64,000 nt of DNA, from positions 62,001-126,000 of the forward strand of contig NZ_FMUS01000005.1 in NCBI RefSeq assembly GCF_900101495.1. Direction: 5' to 3'. How positions within the stretch are numbered: position 1 is the stretch's first letter; each line of letters opens with the position of its first letter. The notes under the pieces were generated by a model. That model had not been told where the DNA came from. It saw only the letters and a program-made list of their open reading frames with translations, and did no database searches. Origin of the DNA: Alkaliphilus peptidifermentans DSM 18978 (lineage in GTDB: Bacteria > Bacillota > Clostridia > Peptostreptococcales > Natronincolaceae). The translations under genes were made by a program, and so were the position numbers. Below, one piece after another: positions 1 to 9,221 of the stretch.

Positions 1-171
1 TTTTATCTTATATTCACCTTTTTTGCTCTTTGCAACAGGCGCATTAAAATTATCGGTTTTTACAATAGTACTTGTGTTTACTCCTCTTTTGGCATCACCT
101 TTATGAATATAGCAGTATTTACATCCTTCGCTATATTTATAACATCCACGCCATGGACTCCACATTGCCAT
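1..171 (-). CDS. DUF5131 family protein (N-terminal part only)
   Basis: The gene runs off the left window edge, so only about 57 N-terminal residues are visible. They begin MAMWSPWRGCYKYSEGCKYC, and the three closely spaced cysteines in CYKYSEGCKYC are the hallmark N-terminus of DUF5131 (phage Gp37/Gp68-like), a family with a radical-SAM-like cysteine cluster and no settled function. The start at 171 has a good AGGTGG box about 8 bases upstream. It follows the AraC/GyrI gene on the same strand by about 137 bases. The family assignment rests on this motif only. Confidence 0.75.
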   Translation of the reverse strand, partial: MAMWSPWRGCYKYSEGCKYCYIHKGDAKRGVNTSTIVKTDNFNAPVAKSKKGEYKIK

Positions 172-308
172 AATAACACCACCTAAAATCTCGCATTCTC
201 TTTGTTATGTTATATACTGGACCAACAGCCACATCTTCAATTTTCTCTAGGATAAGCCAATCATCCATATTACCCTGATGTTGGAAATTAAGACTAAATG
301 TACCATGC

Positions 309-1163
309 CTAATTCGCCTTTTTTGTAACCGGGACCCAAACCTCGTATTTAGCATGCTCCGGGTCTGCATTTAAATATACTTCAATATCTGGTGCATTTC
401 CATATTCATAACCTGAAGTCGGAAGCCATTCCGTTACAACTCTTTTTTCTAGTTCTTGTATAGACTGATTACTACCTTCTCCTGAAAATATTGCCCAGGT
501 AGAGCTAGGAACAATGTACTCTTCTAAATCACTTTCTATTGGTTGATTACTTGCAACTGCAATATAATATCGCCAATTCTCTAATTCATTACAGGAACTT
601 ACTCCTAAGAGTCCCCATGGCACTCCCTCCATTATAGCAGCAAGCCTTGGTATTATCCCATTAACTGTGGCTTTACCCCACATCTGGGGTACTATTTCAA
701 AGTTCTTCTCTACCTCTGTTTCTAATGGCTCTGAAATCCCAACAATTCTAAATGCTTCTTTCTTTTCAATTCTGTAATTCATCTCACTATCTCCTTTTAT
801 TGTTATTTTGAAGCTGATAGGAGGAAATGCTTTTAATATTGTACCTTCTTCTCTTGCCTGGGATGGTGCTATTCCATGTACACTTTTAAAAGCTCGATTA
901 AATGCTGTTGGTGAATCGTATCCATACTTTAGTGAAATATCTATCACTTTCTCATAGCCATTTTGTAAATCTACAGCTGCTAATGACATTCTCCTACGAC
1001 GTATGTACTCCGATAATGTGATATCCGCTATATAGGCAAACATCCTTTGAAAATGATACGGTGAACAACATGCAATCTTTGATACTTCTTCTAAATTAAT
1101 AGGTTCTTTTATATTCTCTTCGATATAATTAACCGCACAATTCAATCGTTCTATCCATTCCAT
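309..1163 (-). CDS. AraC family regulator with GyrI-like effector domain
   Basis: Residues 1-105 form a double helix-turn-helix of the AraC/XylS type: IEENIKEPINLEEVS, then YHFQRMFAYI, then the second helix pair ending YDSPTAFNRAFKSVHGIAPS. From about residue 125 to the end is a GyrI/Rob-type ligand-binding domain (FRIVGISEPLETEV, a central WGLLGVSS stretch and a C-terminal YEVWVPVTK). This arrangement matches SoxS/Rob-like regulators that sense small, often cationic or hydrophobic compounds. The ATG at 1163 is preferred because AGGAGG lies 8 bases upstream; the GTG two codons earlier sits too close to that box. It has no obvious operon partner. Confidence 0.9.
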   Translation of the reverse strand: MEWIERLNCAVNYIEENIKEPINLEEVSKIACCSPYHFQRMFAYIADITLSEYIRRRRMSLAAVDLQNGYEKVIDISLKYGYDSPTAFNRAFKSVHGIAPSQAREEGTILKAFPPISFKITIKGDSEMNYRIEKKEAFRIVGISEPLETEVEKNFEIVPQMWGKATVNGIIPRLAAIMEGVPWGLLGVSSCNELENWRYYIAVASNQPIESDLEEYIVPSSTWAIFSGEGSNQSIQELEKRVVTEWLPTSGYEYGNAPDIEVYLNADPEHAKYEVWVPVTKKAN

Positions 1164-1566
1164 ATCCACAGCCTCCTAACAATAAAATACTCTATTTTAG
1201 ATAATCCTACCTCTCTTTTTCTGCCTAATAAAGAGAGGTTTATTAATTTATCCTTTTCCATAGTAATTCTTTTTTCTTTCCTCATTTATCATAGGCCCAT
1301 TCCCCCGGTCATATACTGGCACTTCATATCTCATTTATTAGATCATTCAGGAAATATACAGAACCATCCTGGCTAACTTTTAATTGTAATTCTGCTTCGA
1401 TACCAGCGATGTTACTACTACCGCCACATACTCATACCCGATGATTTCAAATCCATGCTTATGCTTATCTACCTAATAATGTGCATGCCATCATTACGTG
1501 GTGAAGCTGGTTTGGGTTCCTCTGCTGCATAACCCATAATAACCTTTCTTGAACTTACAAGTTTCC
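1164..1566. other. Intergenic stretch with decayed coding remnants
   Basis: No intact gene fits this 400-base gap. On the minus strand two short protein-like pieces appear in different frames and are interrupted by stops. One reads KVIMGYAAEEPKPASP, resembling the C-terminal tail of nitroreductase-family proteins. The other reads GIEAELQLKVSQDGSVYFLN and ends in LINEI then stop. They look like worn-down ends of former genes. The assignment of either piece is weak. Confidence 0.3.
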
Positions 1567-2091
1567 CTACTTTTTGCAGGTTGCATATAAAAATCGCCCA
1601 TAACCTATTTCTGCTACATTTTTCATTAATTCTCCATTTAACCAAAGTGCAATATCAGCAAAATTCCTATCTGATAATGGCCATTTAGCATACTGCTTTA
1701 ATTGGTATTCTTCGTCTGCCAACTCATTTAATTTTGATACCCATTGATCGTGTAATAACTTTATTGTCACTTTTGCCTGTTCAACATTTCCTGGCCAAAG
1801 GATGTCTTCTTTATTTAATGTGCCATCTCCAAAATTCCAATCTAGTGCAGTAGTCCACCAATATATAATATGCCACATCGTCCAAGCAATACTAGACGGC
1901 CCTATCTCATAACTTTCGCTTTCAGGCCAATCTATGCACCACCCATCGTCTTCCTTGCGCACCTGGAGCCCCTTGGGGCTAAATGCCCAATTTGCCTCTG
2001 TATCCTCAAGATTCTCTGTATGATAAAGATAGAGCTGCCAGCACATGTCAAGCTGAAATAGTATATTCTCTTTTATTTGCTGATTTCCCAT
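1567..2091 (-). CDS. DinB-like superfamily protein
   Basis: A protein of about 174 residues with the four-helix bundle signature of the DinB/YfiT-like superfamily: FQLDMCWQLYLYHTENL, IAWTMWHIIYWWTTALDW, LLHDQWVSKL and ADIALWLNGELMKNVAEIGYGR. The histidines in WHIIYW and LLHDQW are candidate metal ligands, as in metal-dependent thiol transferases of this superfamily. The ATG at 2091 is chosen because AAGGAG lies 11 bases upstream; a GTG at 2103 directly abuts that box. It follows the XRE regulator by about 50 bases and may be transcribed with it. Substrate is unknown. Confidence 0.75.
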   Translation of the reverse strand: MGNQQIKENILFQLDMCWQLYLYHTENLEDTEANWAFSPKGLQVRKEDDGWCIDWPESESYEIGPSSIAWTMWHIIYWWTTALDWNFGDGTLNKEDILWPGNVEQAKVTIKLLHDQWVSKLNELADEEYQLKQYAKWPLSDRNFADIALWLNGELMKNVAEIGYGRFLYATCKK

Positions 2092-2142
2092 TGATTGTAA
2101 CACTCCTTAATTATAATAATACAGATTCCCCTTTAAAAAATA

Positions 2143-2730
2143 TCATAAGTTTTCATATACCACTAAACCATGGTTAATACAATAAACATATAGTTTGCCA
2201 CCAATAGTTATTGGAAACCTACAAGTAGGACTTTGCTCTGGATACAAACGATTTAAAAATACCCTATCGCTTTTAACACAAGCAACAAAAGAAATATAAT
2301 GTTCTTTGGTCATAGGATGATCAAAGGTAATATAGTAATCCATGTCTATTTCTGCTACTGTAATTTGGGGTGAGGTAAGTGGATCCATAGGCATGATACG
2401 CTCCAATTTTCTTCCACAACAGAAGATAGAGGCACTTCCCGTGCTAACCAGAGTATTTCCACAGGAAGGACAGACATAAAATCGGATCCTGTCAATATTG
2501 CCATTGTCTGGCTTGTTGGGTGTAATTTCACCCTCCATCATCGGTTTCATATCAACCCCCAAAATAGCAGATAGTTCTGGCCACAGGGATAAATCAGGGC
2601 AGCCTAAGCCACATTCCCATTTGGAAACCGTCTTATTTTGAATACCCAACACATCTGCAATATTTTTCTGTGTAAGATTTTTTTCCTTTCGCAGCTTGGA
2701 AATCAACTTGCCTATTTTCACACAGTCCAT
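2143..2730 (-). CDS. XRE-family regulator with zinc-ribbon and desulfoferrodoxin-like C-terminal domain
   Basis: Residues 1-65 are a classic XRE/Cro helix-turn-helix (LISKLRKEKNLTQKNIADVL, then KTVSKWECGLGCPDLSL). A zinc-ribbon-like segment follows (FYVCPSCGNTLVSTGSASIFCCG). The last 90 residues (ITVAEIDMDYYITFDHPMTK, then HYISFVACV) resemble the superoxide-reductase-like fold seen in XRE proteins of Clostridia. The start has GGAGG about 8 bases upstream. It is the last gene of a four-gene minus-strand operon beginning with the GIY-YIG gene. A sensing role for metal or redox is inferred from the domains; no target operator was found. Confidence 0.8.
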   Translation of the reverse strand: MDCVKIGKLISKLRKEKNLTQKNIADVLGIQNKTVSKWECGLGCPDLSLWPELSAILGVDMKPMMEGEITPNKPDNGNIDRIRFYVCPSCGNTLVSTGSASIFCCGRKLERIMPMDPLTSPQITVAEIDMDYYITFDHPMTKEHYISFVACVKSDRVFLNRLYPEQSPTCRFPITIGGKLYVYCINHGLVVYENL

Positions 2731-2764
2731 ATACCTACCTCCATTTCTGCTTAGAATAACATAC

Positions 2765-4801
2765 TTACAGAAACCTTGCAATTATTTGTAGCAATCTTGC
2801 TGGAAGCTGCTTCAAATCGGTTATATCCAATGTATTTTCAGCTCCGTAAAGTTCACGTATAGCCTCTTTATCCTGCCCAATAGCTGCAGCAAGGAACTGG
2901 ATGCCTTTACGACGATATTCCTGTAAAGTATCTTTCATGTCGTGAGCTGCTTTATCACCTGTGTAATCAGGCATAGCTTTAGGCTGCCCGTCACTAATGC
3001 TAATTAATAATTTAGTTTTTTGCGGTGCATTAAGCAATCTATCAGAAATAATACGTAATGCCATACCATCCCGGTTATTGCTACGAGCTTGAATGTTCAT
3101 GAGAGCATATTTTTCGTCTATGTCTTTGTTTTCAAAGTTTACATATGCATAAATGGACATTTGTTCTAACTTAGAGCGGTCTGCTGTATCCCCGTAAACC
3201 ATAATGGGAATTCCACAGCCAGTGCAGAATTCATATAAAGCGATGGCAGCCTGTTTTGCTGCATCTAAGCGACCAAAAGCCGACATAGACGCTGACTCGT
3301 CGATCCTGAGGGCAACTGCAAGGGAGGGTTCCTCTCCGGGTGGACGCTTACGGGCAAATACCCGAAAATCCAAAGAAGCAGCTTGATCAGCACAGAATTT
3401 TGTACCATAAAGCTGGGACTTAGTGAATTCAGCAGAAACCTTATGCTCTAAAAGTGGGTTTGTTTTGCGGATTAGCTCTCGAATGACTGGTAGTAAGCTT
3501 GCAGCCATGTTTTGATATTCTTCCCTATTTTGAGCGGTAGCTTCCGGACGGTGGACAATTAGCTTGATTGCATCATGGAAGCTTCCTTGAACACTTTGCC
3601 GAGCTTCTGTGTTCAACTGTTTACGAAATTCTTTTTTTTGTAATTGGCTTGTAATGGGTTTATCAAGCTCATGGTAAAATGGAGTGCCATTTTCTCCATT
3701 ATCATTGCTTGAAGCATCAGTATTTTTATCACTGCTGGTATCGGAATGCCCCTCGCTGTCTGCTGATTTTCTCAGACGGATTGCATTTTTATCAGCCTTA
3801 TCTGGTTCTGCAGCGTATTCTCCATTATCGGAAATATTAATTTCCATTACTTCTGGATTCTCTCCCTCTAAATGGGATTGATAGACGGTATCCAATTCGG
3901 AAAGCATCTCTAGCAAGCCATGGCTTGCTAGAGCCTGTTCTAAAATGGCAAGCTCCTGTGGATCAGTGGTAATTTTGTAGAGTACTTTGTGATATAAAGT
4001 ATTTTTCACTGATGCCCCACTTGCAACGGCATCAACCCAAAATATATAGGATCGCATGCCGGCCACACCTTTAATTGCATTAGCCTTAGCTGTTTCATCC
4101 AACAGGATAATCGTTTCTGCTAATAGAGAAAGAACATTTTCAGAATAATAGCCGGTCTTAGCTTTGGCCCGTTCCATCATAACTGCTTTCGTTGGTAAGT
4201 CTAGTTTTTCGGCATGCTGTACTCTATCACGCAAAGCTTCGTTTAATGGACGGTAGCCATTGTAGCCACGGTTTGTTGTAATAATAGCAATAAAATCCGG
4301 GTGTCGATGGGCGATGCGAGTTGGTAGGTTTAAGCTACCACCAGGTTCTAATGCTGAATTAAGAGCCATTAAAACAGCTGCATCCCGAATCACTGTCGGC
4401 TCCTGAATTTCCAAGAGCCATCCATTTTCATAAGCACGAACAATTTCCGACGGATAATAGCGATATTCAACTGTATCAGATTTATTATTTTCGTTTAATA
4501 CTGGCAGTATAGAACCCAGCACATCGGATTTATCCATATCTGCAAAACAGGTTACTTTCGTGTAGGGTAGGTTAAAATCGGCAGAGAGGGCTTTTGCAAG
4601 CTGGGTTTTTCCCGAACCTGCATCCCCCTCCATTAAAATTGTACTGATTTTCATTTCACCACGATTCCAATTTCTTTTTACTTCTTGATATATGCGTTTT
4701 TCTGCTTCACTTTCAATATGGGAAAGAGGCTTTTGCCAAACAAGGGACTGCTCTTCTTCTGTTAACAGTCTGCTAGGTGACAGAATACAGTTCTGTTTCA
4801 T
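2765..4801 (-). CDS. MoxR-type AAA+ ATPase fused to a VWA (CobT-like) domain
   Basis: One 678-residue chain carries both halves of a system usually split between two genes. The N-terminal AAA+ module has Walker A GDAGSGKT at about residues 59-66 and a sensor-like TTNRGYNGYRPLNEALRDR near 175-193. A low-complexity acidic/serine linker covers about 320-370. The C-terminal von Willebrand A domain has an intact metal-ion-dependent adhesion site, DESAS at 501-505. Such pairs act as chaperones that insert metals or remodel partner proteins, as in cobaltochelatase CobS/CobT. The start is one base after the stop of the DUF6530 gene, implying coupled translation. The client protein is unknown. Confidence 0.88.
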   Translation of the reverse strand: MKQNCILSPSRLLTEEEQSLVWQKPLSHIESEAEKRIYQEVKRNWNRGEMKISTILMEGDAGSGKTQLAKALSADFNLPYTKVTCFADMDKSDVLGSILPVLNENNKSDTVEYRYYPSEIVRAYENGWLLEIQEPTVIRDAAVLMALNSALEPGGSLNLPTRIAHRHPDFIAIITTNRGYNGYRPLNEALRDRVQHAEKLDLPTKAVMMERAKAKTGYYSENVLSLLAETIILLDETAKANAIKGVAGMRSYIFWVDAVASGASVKNTLYHKVLYKITTDPQELAILEQALASHGLLEMLSELDTVYQSHLEGENPEVMEINISDNGEYAAEPDKADKNAIRLRKSADSEGHSDTSSDKNTDASSNDNGENGTPFYHELDKPITSQLQKKEFRKQLNTEARQSVQGSFHDAIKLIVHRPEATAQNREEYQNMAASLLPVIRELIRKTNPLLEHKVSAEFTKSQLYGTKFCADQAASLDFRVFARKRPPGEEPSLAVALRIDESASMSAFGRLDAAKQAAIALYEFCTGCGIPIMVYGDTADRSKLEQMSIYAYVNFENKDIDEKYALMNIQARSNNRDGMALRIISDRLLNAPQKTKLLISISDGQPKAMPDYTGDKAAHDMKDTLQEYRRKGIQFLAAAIGQDKEAIRELYGAENTLDITDLKQLPARLLQIIARFL

Positions 4802-4802
4802 C

Positions 4803-5267
4803 TTAATAACACTCCAATTCTTCTAAAATACGGCTCAGTACCCGTTGTCTTTCTCCAATCAATTCCCCTAAATCATTCAGACCTTGAGCAAATGCTTTAA
4901 TATCATCTTTGATGTTTTGGTTGTCAACACAAATCTCTACGGGTAGTACCCCACCTTGTACGCCAATTCGCTCCACGGTTGGTTTTTCCGGATCATATAA
5001 CAGTGGAAGCCGATAAGCCTCCTTAAAGTAAAGTAATGTCCTGGATAAAAAGATTATCAGGTCAAATACTTGATGTATAGGGATCTCCTGGGCTAAAATC
5101 GACTTACCATCTTTGTCATTTTTCCAAATTTGTGCAGCAATCTGCATTTTTTTATTTTCTTCCAATATTGGCACACCTAATGTTAACCGTTTGATGTCAG
5201 AGTTATATGCATTTCTGCCATCTATGAGATCATAACCCTTTGACAACATAACTGTTTTTTCATTCAT
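4803..5267 (-). CDS. DUF6530 family protein
   Basis: A soluble protein of about 154 residues with the family pattern GYDLIDGRNAYNSDIKRLTLG, then IAAQIWKN and EEL/EIPIHQVFDLIIFL. The function of DUF6530 is not established. The ATG at 5267 is preferred: AAGGAGG lies 8 bases upstream, whereas the ATG two codons earlier is only 2 bases from it. The start forms an ATGA overlap with the stop of the GIY-YIG gene, and the gene abuts the MoxR-VWA gene downstream. It therefore may be a partner or client of that ATPase, which is an inference from position. Confidence 0.7.
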   Translation of the reverse strand: MNEKTVMLSKGYDLIDGRNAYNSDIKRLTLGVPILEENKKMQIAAQIWKNDKDGKSILAQEIPIHQVFDLIIFLSRTLLYFKEAYRLPLLYDPEKPTVERIGVQGGVLPVEICVDNQNIKDDIKAFAQGLNDLGELIGERQRVLSRILEELECY

Positions 5268-5608
5268 TTCCATATCCTCCTTGCATTAGGATCAGTAGCT
5301 AAACATTGCTCCCTTAAACTTTCTAGTTCTGCTGTATGATCTTCGTTTGGGTCATCATACTTTAACACTTTGATAACTGATAGTTCAAAGTTTTCTCTGC
5401 AATATTTGTTCCAAAGTTCCTGTAATCGTTTATTTGGATGCCAGTTGGCTGCTAATTTTAAATTAGTGCTGTTAAAGTCAGCTTTTGTATCTTTAGAGAT
5501 ACCTAAAAATACTTCGCCAGTTTCTTTACAGCAGTAAGATATTACACCCATTTCAGGCTGTCTGTTTTTATAGGCTTCCAAAATTTCTTTTTTTCTTTTA
5601 ATATCCAT
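5264..5608 (-). CDS. GIY-YIG nuclease family protein (small, degenerate)
   Basis: A 114-residue protein matching the small Firmicute subfamily annotated as GIY-YIG: PEMGVISYCCKETGEVFLGI near residues 19-38, then NLKLAANWHPNKRLQELWNK and an acidic C-terminal half. The canonical GIY and YIG triplets are not present, so catalytic activity is doubtful. AGGTG precedes the ATG by about 8 bases. It is the first gene of the operon that continues with DUF6530, MoxR-VWA and the XRE regulator. Confidence 0.7.
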   Translation of the reverse strand: MDIKRKKEILEAYKNRQPEMGVISYCCKETGEVFLGISKDTKADFNSTNLKLAANWHPNKRLQELWNKYCRENFELSVIKVLKYDDPNEDHTAELESLREQCLATDPNARRIWK

Positions 5609-5959
5609 TTGTCTTCACCTCGACTTTATTATATACTTATGTACTTAAAAACATAATCCACGCTACGTAGACCAATTAAACGCATTTATCCTATCCTCTC
5701 TACCCTACAAATTTCATCTATTCTGTCAACTCAACCCTATCTAATTTTAGGCTCATTTTTTACCTAAAAATAAACCCTCGATATGTTCCTATGAAGGCAT
5801 ATCGAGGGCTAAAGTCGAGAGGACAGAATTACTTTTAATTTTAACATCCTCTGTAATATATTGTTCTCAAGGCTTTCTGAGCCTTACTTTTTAAACATAT
5901 CCACGGCATTTTTTGAACCATCGGTAGGTGGGAACATATCGATAACTTCTTTACACCGC
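5609..5959. other. Intergenic region with a terminator and a short unidentified coding fragment
   Basis: The 350-base gap holds the hairpin annotated at 5775-5808. Just beyond the mph stop, the minus strand reads [20 protein letters not shown] followed by VDMFKK and a stop (about 5888-5958). This protein-like piece has no start codon and was not identified. It may be the tail of a gene lost during rearrangement. Nothing else is recognised. Confidence 0.3.
5775..5808 (-). terminator. Intrinsic terminator downstream of mph
   Basis: Perfect 11-base inverted repeat CCCTCGATATG / CATATCGAGGG with a 12-base loop. Read on the minus strand it is followed by TTTATTTTTA, a fair U-tract. It lies about 150 bases past the macrolide phosphotransferase stop. 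Confidence 0.75.
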
Positions 5960-6981
<1,022 letters not shown>

Positions 6982-7031
6982 AAATAACCACCTTTATACT
7001 TTTATATCACAATATCTTTATCTAGTCTAAA

Positions 7032-7631
7032 TTAAAATCGAGTGATTCGATCAGCAACAGCTTCGAACAATAACTCTTTAATTCTTTCATAATTGTATTG
7101 CTGCAAATCTCTCTTTTGAGAACCTATTAACCAAGCTGCTCTTAAAACTCCAGCTATAATGCCTGGTTCTTCATCGATAATCTCCTTAGATTCTTGACGT
7201 GACTTTATAAACTCCATAAGAGGGACGATGCTTCTTAGATGCTCTGAGCCAACATAATCTGGATTTAGCTTTCTAGATACAAGCTTGTACTCCTCAAGGT
7301 CATAAACCAACCTTTGAGTTAAAATTTTATCTTCTAGTTCCAACGCCATCTCATTTAAGTATATCTTTATAGCTGAACGTATATCCTCTGCGGCCATAAC
7401 CTTTGGCCAAACCTGCTTTTCAATTTGCTCTCCCTCATGTGCTAACAATTCCATATATAGCATTTCTTTTGATTCGAAAAATATATAAAAAGAACTCTTT
7501 GCAATGCCAACTGATGAAGTAATATCCTCAAGAGATGTACTCTTAAAGCCTTTATCTATAAAAAACCGATATGCAACTTTAAGCAATTCTTCTCGAATTT
7601 TTTCTTTTTCTAACTCTGTAAATTTAGCCAC
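7032..7631 (-). CDS. TetR/AcrR family transcriptional regulator
   Basis: A regulator of about 200 residues with an N-terminal TetR helix-turn-helix: IREELLKVAYRFFIDKGFKS, then TSLEDITSSVGIAKSSFYIF and FESKEMLYMELLA. The C-terminal ligand domain (about 60-200) is the YvdT-like type. The GTG at 7631 is chosen because GGAGG lies 11 bases upstream; the earlier ATG of the same frame overlaps that box. It is co-directional with, and immediately upstream of, the mph unit, so macrolide-responsive control is plausible but inferred. A palindrome overlapping its upstream region (7661-7683) may be its own operator. Confidence 0.85.
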   Translation of the reverse strand: MAKFTELEKEKIREELLKVAYRFFIDKGFKSTSLEDITSSVGIAKSSFYIFFESKEMLYMELLAHEGEQIEKQVWPKVMAAEDIRSAIKIYLNEMALELEDKILTQRLVYDLEEYKLVSRKLNPDYVGSEHLRSIVPLMEFIKSRQESKEIIDEEPGIIAGVLRAAWLIGSQKRDLQQYNYERIKELLFEAVADRITRF

Positions 7632-7660
7632 AACATAAAACGCCTCCATTCCAGAACATA

Positions 7661-7683
7661 AAAACAAATTGTTTATTTGTTTT
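7661..7683. promoter_or_regulatory. Candidate TetR operator palindrome
   Basis: Inverted repeat AAAACAAA / TTTGTTTT with a 7-base spacer, starting about 30 bases upstream of the TetR start codon. Size and place fit autoregulation by a TetR dimer. The AT-rich sequence makes chance occurrence possible. Confidence 0.4.
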
Positions 7684-7876
7684 TATTCTAACATGGATGT
7701 ATGTAAAAATCAAGATTTGAATCACCTCAAAACCTAATCTCTTTCCTGTCTATTTTTAGTGTTCATTTAGATTTTGTCTTTTCCTCTCTTGACCAAACAT
7801 ACTAATGTACAGAAATATTTCATCGGTATCTTAACTACTGCAGAAATCATCGCCCAAAGCTGATGAAGGCTAAACG

Positions 7877-7929
7877 ACAAGCAGGGCAAGTGTCAATACA
7901 CTTGCCCTGCTTGTTGGGGCCAGCCCCAA
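7877..7929. repeat. Two consecutive perfect inverted repeats
   Basis: ACAAGCAGGGCAAGTGT and its exact complement flank a CAAT loop (7877-7893 and 7898-7914), giving a 17-base-pair stem. TTGGGGC/GCCCCAA follows immediately. There is no U-tract on either strand, so a simple terminator is unlikely. It could be a structured element at the edge of a lost mobile element. Confidence 0.6.
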
Positions 7930-8252
7930 ACCCGATTTGACCTCTGCCCAACTTTACAATGGACCTTGATTATAATTATAGCATCATTATCCGTTATCTA
8001 CTAACTTTCTCTCTTATTTCTAACATTAATCATCGTCTATCCTTATAGCATTCCCAAATTCATCCAACACAAAATCTTTTAAGCCTTTGATATCATCCTA
8101 ATTTTTCTCAATCAAGACGCAACACAATTTACCAAATAAATGTTAGTGCTTGAACTTTATAACGAAACCTATCCCCAGAAGGTAAGCTTCGAGTGACTAC
8201 ACTCATATCTTTTTATTATTATATTCATTAAGTAATCTAACAGCGCTTGTGC

Positions 8253-8292
8253 AACACACGAGAACCGTCCCTTTGTGTTCTTTGTGTTCTCA
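8253..8292. repeat. REP-like repeat, copy 1
   Basis: AACACACGAGAACCGTCCC followed by TTTGTGTTCTTTGTGTTC. The AACACA...TGTGTT ends can pair around the GAACCGTCCC core. A near-identical copy lies at 11999-12041. Similar GGGACGGTTC-core repeats are dispersed in many Firmicute genomes and are often linked to REP-associated IS200-like transposases; none is present here. Confidence 0.6.
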
Positions 8293-8311
8293 CTGAGAGG
8301 GACTTTTTATA

Positions 8312-9094
8312 TTACTCGCTTACTAATTTTAATGTGTGTTTAATTAAATCTATACTTCCCCATTCTCCATGCCCAGGTATTACTACTTCGGCATCAGGGT
8401 ACTTTTCTAGTAAGTTTTTTACTGAATACGGCCATTGTTGAACGTTTGCATCTTCAATATTACCCTTATCCTTTGAATCTAAGGATTTTATGAAACACCC
8501 ACCAAACAAAACTTTATATTGTGGAAACCAAACTGTTATATTGTCAACTGTATGCCCTTCTCCAGGATAAAAAACTTCCACATCAATATTTCCAACCGAA
8601 AAGTTCGGTTCTGAGTCAAGTTTTGGTTGTGGTTTATTAAATCCACGCTTCTCAGCCTCTTTAACAGTCATGCTAGTACTTCTGACATCTACTTGATTTT
8701 CAAGTAATGTATCAATACCACCTATTCTATCCTCATGTGCGTGTGTAATGATTGCAATGCTAATATCTTTCTTAAACACATCCTTAGTAAGGGTTAACAA
8801 CTCTCTTGTTTGCTCATTGTTCCATGGAGTATCAACTAAAATTAATCCATTTGAAGATATTGCAACAATACCATTAGAGGGTACCCTATAACCATTGTAT
8901 ATTGAATAGCTGGTATGTACCCAAATCGTATCATTTATCTTATATAACTCAATATAGTTCTCATCGCTTGAACCACTTTTGTAAAATTCTTCAAAAACCT
9001 CAACTTTTCCTTGAGAAATATCACCATTTTTATTGCAGCCAACTAAGGATAATAAAACAATTAAAATTATTATAAGTTTACAAAATCTTTTCAT
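8312..9094 (-). CDS. bla: Subclass B1 metallo-beta-lactamase, lipoprotein
   Basis: A 260-residue zinc beta-lactamase. All expected B1 ligands are visible: HAHED (H118, H120, D122), GHTVDN (H181), GGCFIKS (C200, the Zn2 cysteine, followed by K203 where B1 enzymes bind the substrate carboxylate) and PGHGE (H242). The C-terminal half (KDKGNIEDANVQQWP) tracks BcII-type enzymes closely. The N-terminus has a basic/hydrophobic signal and lipobox LVGC (C20), so the enzyme should be anchored on the outer face of the membrane. AAGGAGG precedes the ATG. Its promoter overlaps a BlaI-type palindrome, and blaR1-blaI lie just upstream on the same strand. Confidence 0.93.
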   Translation of the reverse strand: MKRFCKLIIILIVLLSLVGCNKNGDISQGKVEVFEEFYKSGSSDENYIELYKINDTIWVHTSYSIYNGYRVPSNGIVAISSNGLILVDTPWNNEQTRELLTLTKDVFKKDISIAIITHAHEDRIGGIDTLLENQVDVRSTSMTVKEAEKRGFNKPQPKLDSEPNFSVGNIDVEVFYPGEGHTVDNITVWFPQYKVLFGGCFIKSLDSKDKGNIEDANVQQWPYSVKNLLEKYPDAEVVIPGHGEWGSIDLIKHTLKLVSE

Positions 9095-9191
9095 AAGACC
9101 TCCTTGAGTATTGTGATTAAACTTATTGCCTTTTTAACATTATACATATCTTAAAAACCTCACTTTCTTTAATATAACTATCCTTTATCTA

Positions 9192-9221
9192 AATATTACA
9201 TGTGTAATATTAAAAAGTCAA
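9192..9221 (-). promoter_or_regulatory. bla promoter overlapped by a BlaI operator
   Basis: On the minus strand, TTGACT (9216-9221) and TAATAT (9193-9198) are separated by exactly 17 bases, a near-consensus sigma-A promoter about 100 bases upstream of bla. The 20-base perfect palindrome AATATTACATGTGTAATATT (9192-9211) covers the -10 box and part of the spacer. Its TTACA-N2-TGTAA core recurs before blaI and matches the known TACA...TGTA operators of BlaI/MecI. Repression of bla by BlaI is the direct inference. Confidence 0.85.

Larger units (their letters stand above)
7684..8311. other. Intergenic region with paired hairpins and a REP-like repeat
   Basis: No gene was found in about 630 bases. 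It holds a perfect 17-base inverted repeat at 7877-7914 followed directly by a second, GC-rich 7-base inverted repeat (TTGGGGC CA GCCCCAA). It also holds one copy of a repeat shared with 11999-12041. The remainder is AT-rich with stops in all frames. It separates the mph/tetR block from the beta-lactamase block. Confidence 0.6.

Noticed and set aside
137-370. 77-codon minus-strand frame overlapping the DUF5131 and AraC genes
   Set aside because: It lacks a ribosome binding site, overlaps the well-supported DUF5131 start and the AraC gene end in another frame, and shows no known domain.
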